A stretch of DNA of 64,000 nucleotides from Candolleomyces eurysporus (lineage: Eukaryota; Basidiomycota; Agaricomycetes; Agaricales; Psathyrellaceae). The position numbers were made by a program, and so were the translations under genes. The notes under the pieces were generated by a model. That model ran no database searches, was not told the origin of the DNA, and worked only from the letters and a program-made list of their open reading frames with translations. How positions within the stretch are numbered: position 1 is the stretch's first letter; each line of letters begins with the position of its first letter. Positions 21,512 through 31,629 of this stretch are shown one piece after another. The stretch is taken from contig JANBPK010001485.1 of NCBI GenBank assembly GCA_027579435.1, positions 1-64,000 of the forward strand. Reading direction: 5' to 3'.

Positions 21512-24266
21512 ATGGCCCAGAAGATACGCACAGGCCCAGATGTCCTGCGAGTGGTTCCCGCTCCTGGTGAAACTAAGCTGTACGTTCGTCTTGACCGTCG
21601 ATGATGAGCGGAGTTACTCAATCATAAGGTCAGATTACCCAAGGAAGGAGAGAAGAACGTCCTGATCACATCCGCATTGCCATACTGCAATAACGTTCCT
21701 CATCTTGGTATGTATCGAATGCATTTGGACAGGATTGAAATTCTCAAATCGTCTGTAAGGAAACATCATTGGAAGCACTCTAAGCGCAGACGTTTTCAGC
21801 CGGTAAGATGAGAGATGCTTCTCCCGATGGGCACGTCTTGAGCTAACGTATTTCTACCCAGATATAACCGTATGTTTTGAGATCTTGCTTTCTGGAGTGA
21901 GATACTCAAAGGACTCAAGGCGCGAGGAATCGTCGAACTCTCTATATCTGTGGTACCGACGAATATGGCACTGCGACGGAGACTCAAGCTTTGAAGGAGG
22001 GCATTACACCCCTTGAACTCTGCGACAAATACAATGCATTGCACGTTGAGACCTACAAGTGGTTTGACATTGGGTTAGCTTTCTCTCTCATGAACGAGCT
22101 CCTAGATGTTTACCTGTCTCACGCAGGTTTGATCATTTCGGGCGGACCTCCTCACCCCTGCACACCGAGTATGTCTACCCTGTTCCTGTTTTTAGATCAT
22201 GTTTTACCGCCATACCGTTTCTACTAGAATCTCTCAAGAAATTTTCTTGAATTTGGGTCGAAACGGTTACCTCGAACGCCAGGACAAGGAGCAGGTTTAT
22301 TGTGAAGGATGCCCTAAGTGCGCGATCGAATCAACTTTCTCTAACTGCATCCTTACATCTCCACCTGCAGGTTCTTGGCAGACCGATATGTCGAAGGAAT
22401 TTGCCCTCATTGTGGCTATGAAGATGCCCGCGGTGACCAATGTGATGGTTGCAGCAAGACTCTGGATGCCGTAGAGCTCGTCAAGCCTCGATGTCTGGTC
22501 AATCCCACTCACAAAGTCACGACCAAGTTGTCCTCGCACATGTACTTGAGGCTGAATGCTATCCAACCGCAGACGGAAGAGTGGATCAAGAAGTCCTGGA
22601 AGAAAGGCAAATGGTCGCCGAATGCGGTTGTGAACGCAGATGGTGACATCATCGACAGCCGACTGAAGAGTGGCCTGCAGCCTACCCCACTTACTCGTGA
22701 TCTGAAATGGGGTGTCCCTGTCCCCATTGAAGGAGAGGATGTTCATGGAATGGGAGGGAAGGTCCTTTGTAAGTATAAACTATTCGCTTTTTTCAACCGG
22801 TATTGATTGTTCTCTCAGATGTTTGGGTAAGCTCAATCTCGTGGATTCCAATGAACGCCCAGGTCTTGACTTTTAATCGAGTTCGATGCTCCTATTGGAT
22901 ACCCGAGTATAACAGCCAACTATCTTCCAGAGTGGAAGCAATGGTGGTTCAATCCGGAAAACGTCGACCTATACCAGTTCATGGGTAAAGATAATGTTTA
23001 TTTCCACACTGTCTATTGGCCTTCCGTCCAGATTGGAGATGGCCGCGACTGGACAAAACTGCACCATTTATCTACAACAGGTAATCAAAAATCTCCTCTA
23101 CAGTCACCCTAAACTAATTTTGGCGATAGAGTACCTTAATTACGAGGGAGGAAAATTCTCCAAAAGCAAAAATAGAGGTGTTTTTGGACCCGCAGCCAAA
23201 GACACTGGCATTCCGGCTTCAGTATGGCGCTATTACCTTTTGTCAACCAGGCCCGAAACAGCAGATGCCATGTTCTCTTGGGCTGACTGTGTAGGTACTC
23301 CGTCCCTTCTTATAGAATCCCGATTGACCTGCGTTGCCTAGATCGCTGCGAATAACAACATCCTGTTGAACAAGTATGTGGCTAAACTTCAAGATGCTCA
23401 ATTCTTGTGATTGACTAGTCCACTGTAGTTTCGGAAACTTCGTCAACCGCGCCCTCAAATTCGTAGCTTCGCAGTATAACAGTGTGATCCCGGATTCACA
23501 GGATCCCGCAGGTCCTTACTCTCCTAATGACCCCATTGATTCCGAATTTATCACCAACATAAACGGCCTCTTGAAAGAGTACATCGATGCCCTGGACGTC
23601 GTCAAGTTGCGCCTTGGATTGCAAATTGTCATGGCTATTTCCGCTCAAGGGAACAACTACCTGCAGTCATCCGGCCTCAACAAGGCACTTATGGCGGAGA
23701 ACCCAACGCGCTGTGCCCAGGTCGTCTCTCGCGCGGTCAACCTCATCTACGCCCTTGCTGCTATCATTTACCCTTACATGCCAGCTACCTCCGACTCGAT
23801 CCTCCAGCAGCTCAATGCCCCAGCTCGTGCGGTCCCCGAAGTGTTCTCCAACGACATTCTGGCTGGCCATACCATCGGCAAGCCTGAGCATCTTTTCAAG
23901 AAAATTGAAGAGACTATGGCCGAAGTCTGGAGGGCTAAGTTCGGTGGCAACGAGGCTGCTGCTGCATCCCCCGCAGCGGCGACGCCCGATCCATTGAAGG
24001 CTGCTCCTGGCCAATCCAAGAAGAAAGTTGCAGCGGCCTCGAAAAAGGGAGCCGCCACTCCAGTTTACACAGGACCCAAGTCGGAAGAGGCGCTGGCTTT
24101 GGAAGCAAAGATCACTGAGCAGGGCAATCTTGTTCGTGGTTTGAAGGGGGAAACAAAGACACCAGAGCTGGAAGAGAAGATCAAAGCGGCTGTTGATGTG
24201 TTGAAGACGTTGAAGGGTGAATTGGACGCTGAATTGCAGCGATTGGCAGCTACTCCAGCAAATTGA
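21512..24266 (+). CDS. MES1: Methionyl-tRNA synthetase, cytosolic
   Basis: Charges tRNA-Met for translation in the cytosol. Thirteen exons (21512-21579, 21634-21707, 21760-21802, 21862-21869, 21920-22073, 22127-22168, 22228-22317, 22371-22768, 22819-22826, 22882-23080, 23130-23290, 23342-23373, 23429-24266) sum to 2115 nt (704 residues). The class I HIGH-type motif is NVPHLGN and the KMSKS-type motif is [22 protein letters not shown], the zinc-binding region (CEGC...[17 protein letters not shown]) and the anticodon-binding helices are all in order. The C-terminus after an Ala/Lys linker ([17 protein letters not shown]...) looks like a WHEP-type helical tRNA-binding domain, which is common in eukaryotic synthetases. 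Two exons are only 8 nt long. No mitochondrial presequence is seen. Confidence 0.95.
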
Positions 24267-24551
24267 GCGATTGTCTGTGGTCCAGCTGGGGAGAAGATAA
24301 AGAAATTGTATAACAGCATTGATTATCGATATCCAGTCGCGTGTCCATGTTTTATAGTAGGTCAATGATAGCGAGTTGTAGTGAGCTCGAAACCCAGAAG
24401 CCTGAGCAACATCGCTTATTTGTGTCAATTTGGCTTGACCAAATCACAGTGCACTGCAGTCAGTTGCACTGCACCACGTTGAAAACACGTCAGCGAGCAG
24501 GCTCCATGTATTGGTCCATGCGATAACTCATACCTTTACCATTTCGTAGCG

Positions 24552-25614
24552 ATGTCGCGCGTGGAACTCGCAAAAATACCCTCCCTAACGTTCTACAAGG
24601 ACGCAGTAACGGCGGCACGTCGAACATCTCCCTGGCCTCAGGTCACCTGTGTTGGGAATGCATGCAAACTCTACCAACCGGAGGTTGTTAGATGTGTGAA
24701 CCTAGGGGGCTCTGGGACGGATATAGATTGGAAGGTGCGTCGGGTCTTTTCATTCCTGATTCCTGGGCTCGTTCTGAACTACTACTTGTTGCAATCTACA
24801 GTGTGAAGCCGATCTACCAGAGTCTCTCCGGTTTGGCAAAGTAGAGGTCAACTGTGAAGGGTGGTCACGTCCTGGAGATAGCTATGTTCTAAAGGGTAAG
24901 TGTCTATACTACCCGTGCATCATCTATTCAACTCATTTCCTGGTCAGGCTCTTGTGCTCTGGAGTATCGGCTAGTTCAAGTACCAGACGCCCTTCGCAAT
25001 GGTCGCACGGATTATCCGAACCTAGGCTCCATGAATTGTGGGTTCTCATCTCCTACCTGTTATTCGCAGCCAATAACAAACTCGTTGCTCCTCTAGCTGA
25101 TGACTGGTGGTCCACTATCTTCTGGATCGTCTGGCTTGGTATCCTCGCCTTCATCATCTACCGTTTCGTCGCGTCATTTTGGGCTGGAAACGGCGAGAGG
25201 GGTCAGGCGCCTAGACCAAACACCGGACGTCCTTCAGGGTATGGCGGCGGTGGTGGTTCCAACCATGGTTGGTTCCCTGGCGACCACCCAGACTATGGTG
25301 CCCCTCCACCTCCCTATTCCAAGGATCCTCCAGCACAGGAAGGATGGAGACCAGGATTCTGGACTGGCGCTATGGTTGGAGGACTTGCCAACCAGCTGTG
25401 GAATAGAAGGAACGACCAACCCCGAGAACCCGTGCAACCTGCCCAACCATGGGGTTGGGAACGTGCATGGAATCCTTTCTCCGCCCCTGGGGCACCCAAC
25501 CGTCAGGCGACATTCCAAAGGAGATATTTCGATGAAGGTGACAGAGGAGAAGGTTCATCAAATTTAGGTGCTATGAGAAGAAGCACTGGTATTGGAGGTT
25601 CGAACGTTCGGTGA
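24552..25614 (+). CDS. SARAF: SARAF-like (TMEM66) ER membrane protein
   Basis: In animals SARAF is an ER membrane protein that slows store-operated calcium entry; the role in fungi is not established. Exons 24552-24734, 24802-24895, 24948-25037 and 25097-25614 sum to 885 nt (294 residues). The lumenal Cys-rich domain shows the family pattern: VTCVGNACKLYQPEVVRC, DIDWKCEADLP, VNCEGWSRPGDSYVLKGSCALEY. A TM helix (FWIVWLGILAFIIYRFV) and a Gly/Pro-rich cytosolic tail with GFWTGAMVGG follow, as in SARAF. For intron 3 I chose 25038-25096 (59 nt); a nearer AG would give an intron of only 32 nt. With this ATG there is no signal peptide, which the family usually has, so a 5' exon may be missing. Confidence 0.8.
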
Positions 25615-26091
25615 AATGCTGTTGTGCACGGGCGATTGTAATTTGTAAGGGCTTTCTTGTATCATTAATTGCTATGCTACTCGTTGTATTTTAGCTACCT
25701 TGAATTTCACTGGGATGCTCACCTGAGCAAGATGGAATCTCCGGACGAGAGCGTAAAGAACCACTGCAGAGTTCGATCCTGTAGTCTCGACTGGGTTCGA
25801 CATCTGCTTGTGGCAGGCGCCATTCCTTATCCAGTACTCCCAACCGGTCACTTGAGACTGTCTCCATGGTGCTTCTCGCTCTCAGGTTACCTCCAAGAAC
25901 TTCATCCGCAACAGACGCTCGGGAAACCATCGGGATTCTCAACATTTTCGACGAGATGTGAATCGTACGTGGACACTACCTTGGTAGCCACATGTTTCTT
26001 CGGATAAACGGCGGTTGGAACAGTCTTTCCGGCTGCTATAAATTCACATTTTCTTGCCTGCGTTTTTCTTCAACTTTACCTCAGCACAGAG
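25615..26091. promoter_or_regulatory. Intergenic region with TATA box (26037-26043)
   Basis: No gene was found. TATAAAT at 26037-26043 lies 55 nt upstream of the GH5 start codon, within the usual distance for highly expressed fungal secreted enzymes. Confidence 0.5.
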
Positions 26092-27999
26092 ATGAAGTCC
26101 TTGGTCGCCTTGGCTATTGTAGCTTTCGCTACGAGGGCGTTTGCACTCGTCCCCACCCCAGTTGTGAAAGCTCGCTGTGAAGAAACGTCGACCACCACCT
26201 CGGCACCCACCCCAACTTCTGTATGCGAGAACGCGACCAAATTCAAGTTCTTTGGTGTCAACCAGGCTGGCGCTGAGTTCGGAAACAACGTCATTCCAGT
26301 ATGTTGGCTATCTTAATATTATGATATTTTGATGACGAATTCCTTGCCAGGGTTCTTTGGGAACACATTACATTTGGCCTGCGCCAAGGTGAGCAAAGGG
26401 GTGTCTACTTGTAGAGCAGTTCGCTAAAGTTGCCTTCGCAGTTCTATTGATTTCTTCGTCAAGGAAGGCTTCAACACCTTCCGTGTTCCCTTCCAACTGG
26501 AAAGGCTCAGTCCTCCGGAGACTGGCTTGACAGGCCCCTTCAATGAGGCCTACCTGAACGGACTCAAACAGGTTCGCTTATGTGTTTCGAGCCATTGATT
26601 ATCCGTTTCTAACTTCATGGTAACAGTCCGTCGATTATGTGACAAAAACCAAGGACGCGTATATCGTGATTGAACGTTCGTCATTTATAATTCTATTCAC
26701 CTGGAATCCGCCACCGAAAGTTATTTTCAAATTTAAACAGCACACAACTTCATGATCTATAATGGCAGCTTCATCACGGACAAGGACGCGTAAGTATAGT
26801 ATCTTAAGTGCCTGCTATCATCGTGTCGCTGAGCCTTCTTCCTTCAGGTTCGCCAAATGTATGATCTCCCTGAAGAGAAGACTTCATCTGGCTAACTTTT
26901 TCTTTTCTCTTAGGGTGGTTCAACCTCGCCACGGTATTCGTGAGTTTGCCATGTTCTCGCTACCTTGGTGTGTTTCCAAACTTTCACTGCAGAAAGATAA
27001 CGACAAGGTCATCTTCGGTGCGCGTTGCCAGACAAATTGTCTGCGGGTGGTTGACTGAACGAATACTTCAGACATCATGAATGAACCGCACACTTTGGAA
27101 GCCAAGGTTGTCTTCGATTTGGTGAGTTATCCAATATAGACTCTGCGAAGACACCCTAGCTCACCTATCCGCTAGAATCAAGCAGCATTGAACGCCATCC
27201 GTGAGACAGGTGCCACCCAACTTATCCTCGTGGAAGGTACGCCGTAATTTTGAATGCCATCGCATGAGGATGCTCACATTTAGCTTCTTAGGCACCGGTA
27301 TGTCGGACCTTGACCTAAAACTCTATCACACTTTATGAACTTGAACCCTTTCCCAGCGTGGACCGGTGCTTGGAGTAAGTTTGCACATGTACCTGAGCCA
27401 TTAAAGGCAGTCCTGACACCTTTTCTAGCGTGGACCGGATATAGCGGTAATAGCCTTGTATTCGGTGACATCTCAGATCCACTCAACAATACGGCCATCG
27501 GTGAGGCCACTCTTACTTTTACATATCGCCTTTGCCATTGCGGCGAACTGAAATTACCACCTTTTTAGAGATGCACCAGTACCTCGACTCAGATGGATCC
27601 GGTACCTCGACGGTCTGCGTTTCCAATACTATTGGGGCGGAACGTATTGCCGAAGCTACTAAGTGGCTGAAGGAACGCAATCTTAAGGGATTCCTTGGCG
27701 AGATGGGCGCTGGATCGAACCCTGACTGCATTGAAGCCGTCCGAGGTGCCCTCTGCCACCTTCAACAATCCGGTGTTTGGATCGGTAAGACAGGAGTTCT
27801 CTCTTTTTGCAGCGACTGACGAGAATGCGCGCAGGTTTTGCGTGGTGGTCCGCTGGCCCATGGTGGGGCAACGTGAGTGTGTCTGCTTGCTTTTCCTGTG
27901 CGTACTGACATTTTCTTTCAGTACTTCCAATCCATCGAGCCTCCCAATGGCCCCGCTCTTGCGGAGATGTATCCCCAAGCCATCAAGCCGTTCATCTAA
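26092..27999 (+). CDS. GH5 endoglucanase without CBM1
   Basis: Secreted endo-beta-1,4-glucanase of glycoside hydrolase family 5 (subfamily 5 type), for cellulose breakdown. Fourteen or so introns interrupt it. It starts at 26092 with a signal peptide (MKSLVALAIVAFATRAFA) and a short Thr/Pro/Ser-rich stretch, then the catalytic domain begins at KFKFFGVNQAGAEF. Conserved blocks are NTFRVPFQLERL, IVIEPHNFM, the acid/base Glu in DIMNEPH, EMHQYLDSDGSG, and the nucleophile Glu in GFLGEMGAG, then GFAWWSAGPWWG and a stop at 27997-27999. It lacks the CBM1 module of its tandem neighbour but keeps a linker-like segment. The WTGAWTWT region is split by two introns (about 27302-27356 and 27380-27429); the neighbour has only one intron near here. 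Probably induced by cellulose. Confidence 0.88.
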
Positions 28000-28192
28000 A
28001 GGCTACGGGACAGAGTACATTTCAAGATTTCTTTTTAGCAGGTAGATTCGTAGTGGAATGGAACCTATCTTGTCACGAGCCCAAGTATCAAGGATCATGA
28101 GAGTGGTGATCGACGAGCACAAGTGCAGCCGGTACCGATGTTCCACAAGCTTGCTTGTGGTATCGGGTGGGAACCTCAACCACCCTCAACCA

Positions 28193-28198
28193 CCCCGC
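28193..28198. promoter_or_regulatory. Possible CreA/Mig1-type repressor site
   Basis: CCCCGC matches the reverse of the SYGGRG consensus of fungal carbon catabolite repressors, about 390 nt before the CBM1-GH5 start. It sits in a short CAACCACCC-type repeat (28175-28197). Such a site occurs by chance quite often. Confidence 0.25.
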
Positions 28199-28587
28199 CA
28201 ACATGCTCCGGCATGGCTGCAAAAGAGTGAGAAGTCAAGGGCTATAAAAGCACCATGGCAATTAGGAGTTGGAAAATCCTCGGTATCCTCTAACCAACGT
28301 CGATCACGAGTGAAAGAAAGGTATGGCTTATAATAATTTATGGTTATAACATCCGCAGAAGAATCGAGAAAGTCGATCCGAGATTCGTTCATTGTGCACA
28401 GTTGCCAACCTGGAGGCCTCCTGTGACTACAACCCAGTTTCTCCGCATGCTGCTATGGAAGCGTCCCAAGATAATTTTAAAACGATCCGTTTGCAGTTGG
28501 GACGGAAAATTTACGGGAAATAGCCTGGTCATTTGGATATTGATATAAGGTGAGTTACGACTCGCCGTTGTAACCGACAGAACAAAA

Positions 28588-30535
28588 ATGAAAGCAATCT
28601 TCTCTCCACTATCGTCGGTCGTCGTTGCCGCTTTGGCCGTGCGTGTATTCGCAGTGCCGCCTTACGGTCAATGTGGAGTATGCACTACGTCTTCCTGCCC
28701 AAGCACACTTCTGAACCGATCACCGTTCTAGGGCTCAGGCCACACAGGTTCTACGGAATGTGATCCTGGCTACGTCTGCACGAAGGTGAATGATTGGTAC
28801 TCCCAATGCCTCCCTGGTCAGGCTACAACGCCTCCGCCTGCTACCACAACAACAAACCCACCCCCTACGCCTACGACCTCGAATTCCGCGAGTTCAACCG
28901 CATGCCCCGGAGCTGTCGCAAAATTCCGGTTCTTCGGTGTAAACCAATCTGGCGCTGAATTCGGCGAGAACGTGATTCCCGTAAGTGCTTGATCTCAGTG
29001 GACTCAGCCACCCTACTCGACTGTGCCCTAATGAAACTGCATAGGGAGTATTGGGAACACACTATACCTGGCCAAGCCCCAGGTCAGACTAGTTTCGCTA
29101 TCATTCAGGACGTAGCTGACACGGTTCATTTTGCGAAACTGCAGCTCAATCGACTACTTTACCAACCAAGGATTCAACACTTTCCGAATCCCCTTCAAGC
29201 TTGAACGGTTGAGCCCACCTGGTCGCGGCCTTGGTGGTGCTTTCGACCAGCCTTACCTCCAAGGGCTGAAGCAGGTGAGCATCGGTTGCCTGAACAACTT
29301 CCTCTAGCAGGACTTCTTGTAACAAACTCCCATAGATTGTCGACTACGTTACCAGAACCAAGAATGCTTTTGCTATTATTGAGCGTAGGCCAAACTTCTA
29401 CGGATTCGTCGTGTTGTTACTGATTCTTCGCGTCAGCTCACAACTACATGAGGTACAATGGTAGTGTCATCACTGACACCAATGCTTTCGCGAACTGTGA
29501 GTGAAGCTATTCTTTTCGAAGATTATCCGCTGACGATTTGTAGGGTGGAGGAGCCTTGCTACTGAATTCGTAAGGAGTTTTCGATTATTACACTTCGTAT
29601 GCAACCTGGACTAATGCACTGCAATCCTACAGAGAAGCAACGACAAGGTCATTTTCGGTGAGCATACCGACCGTTTGGCTTGTGATCTGGCATTTACCTG
29701 GCCCCCGCAGACATCATGAACGAGCCCCACACCATGGATGCCCAAGTCGTCTTCAACCTCGTGGGTTACATTCCTCCCAACGAATTCATTATGGAATGCT
29801 CATTGCTTTGGGTAGAACCAAGCCGCCGTTAATGCTATTCGAGCGGCTGGTGCAACCACTCAGCTTATCTTGGTCGAAGGAACATGTAAGTGTCTTCGAG
29901 AGCTCGATAACTACGATTTTCACCGTTGACATCATAAAATAGCATGGACCGGAGCGTGGACTTGGACAACCTCGAGCGGAAATGGCAACGTCTTTGGAGC
30001 AATCCGCGACCCCAACAACAACATCGCCGTTGGTACGTCGACTATTTGTCTGCATTTACTATCTCCTCTTATTGTCTCGTCTAGAAATGCACCAGTACCT
30101 TGATCAAGATGGCTCCGGCACAAGTCCAACCTGCGTCTCCTCCACGATCGGAGCGGAGCGTCTCTCGGCAGCCACTGACTGGCTGAAGAGGAACAACTTA
30201 AAGGGCTTCCTCGGTGAAATCGGAGCCGGTTCTAACGCAAACTGCATTGCCGCGGTTAGAGGTGCTATGTGCTCTATGCAGACTTCCGGCGTCTGGATCG
30301 GTGAGAATACTTAGCTTTTTAGCGATGCGAACACATCTGATATCTTTGCTCCTACTGCTCAGGCGTTGCATGGTGGGCAGCCGGCCCTTGGTGGGGAGAT
30401 GTAAGTCTTTCGATACCGATTCCCGACGAATGGTATATTGATTTCCCGGTCATCTAGTACTTCCAATCCATTGAGCCTCCCAATGGTGCTGCCATCTCTC
30501 AAATTCTCCCACAGGCCTTGAAGCCATTCCTTTAG
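28588..30535 (+). CDS. CBM1-GH5 endoglucanase
   Basis: Secreted cellulase with a cellulose-binding module. Fourteen exons (28588-28677, 28732-28980, 29045-29082, 29145-29274, 29336-29384, 29437-29496, 29544-29569, 29633-29657, 29711-29760, 29816-29885, 29943-30032, 30085-30300, 30363-30400, 30458-30535) sum to 1209 nt (402 residues). Order: signal peptide to about residue 22; CBM1 (PPYGQCGGSGHTG...CLP) at about 24-58; a Pro/Thr-rich linker; then the GH5 domain from [14 protein letters not shown]. Catalytic residues are the Glu of DIMNEPH (acid/base) and the Glu of GFLGEIGAG (nucleophile). The first intron splits the CBM1 at Gly-Gly. It is a tandem duplicate of the gene 590 bp upstream. A TATA-like 'gatataagg' lies at 28542-28550. 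Confidence 0.92.
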
Positions 30536-31629
30536 ATTCCCACTGCGCCCCGGCTCTAGCCTTTAAGCTTTGTGGATTGTGATTCGCTATAACCTGCTAT
30601 AACACACGAAATATGATGATGATTTCGAATTCTTCTCCCGACCCATCATGATGACGCCGTTCCATGTGCGTCCGATCAAACTAACCGAAAGACATGAGAG
30701 CCCCTCCTACATCGGCTCGGAGTTTTGAGCTTATTTGCCAACCCTCCCGTCAAAGTCTACAGTCGTACAGTTTCATGGCCCACAAAGACAGAACTGGGAA
30801 TCAACGTGCATCAAACTTTGTGAAGATGCTTATCCGATCCTGATAGCACAAAATATTCGGACCATTTCACCCTCCGATAGCTGACTTACAAGAAACGTTC
30901 AACGGGAAAGCCTCTGCAGCTTGGGGTTCTCTCATCGATATCAACAAATGCGATCCTTATCCGTTCCTTGAACTGACGGGATGCCCGAATTGAACACATA
31001 CAGGCTAGGTCCGGTCGTGCTTTGATGCGTGTTAACGAGGCGTGTTTCGTCCATTGCCGCCCTGGGTGAAGAATGCCTGCGTGAGTTTGCGTCGAGGAAC
31101 TCCATTCCAGTGCCACTGCCCAGGAAATGCCCAGCAATGCAAATCATTTTCTTAGCATTCGAGAACGACAAGTTAATTTCTCTTTTCGTCGTACTTGATC
31201 GAGGGCGTGAAAATTCCACGGGTGTTAACAGGAGGAAGCAAAACGAGGTATGAACGTGCGTGCAGATATTGACACTCGCCTCGAGGCCAGTGCAACTTAA
31301 AATTCCCAGTAGTTGAGCAGAGTTGGCTCCAGAAGGAGAGGAGTTACTTGGGTCGTCCCACTGGCACCGCCGGTTTGTGGCTGGGGACGGACTGATGGCA
31401 CCGCCCAAACTGCTGGATGAGCGCAGGTCTCTCACAACTGCCTGCACAGACAGAGAAGCGATCTCATGTCCCACATGTCAGTAAGTCCTTCTATCTCCTG
31501 ACCTGATAAAAATAATTATAACTCGAGAAGCATGATAGTTACCCTGGTAGAGCTTCTCGGCCCCCCATACTGCTTCGGTAGCCCGCCGGTTGTACTTCCA
31601 GGTGTAGAGCCAAAGTCTCCAGCTGCAGG
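30536..31629. other. Intergenic, 1.1 kb, no gene seen
   Basis: Open frames on both strands (for example 30941-31474 on the minus strand) have no recognisable domain and no convincing splice structure. I see no RNA gene or repeat. Confidence 0.4.

Noticed and set aside
25038..25069. 32-nt intron in the SARAF-like gene
   Set aside because: A later acceptor (25096) gives 59 nt, keeps the frame and has a better branch site.
30941..31474. Minus-strand open frame of 177 codons
   Set aside because: Low-complexity, no domain, no promoter or splice support.
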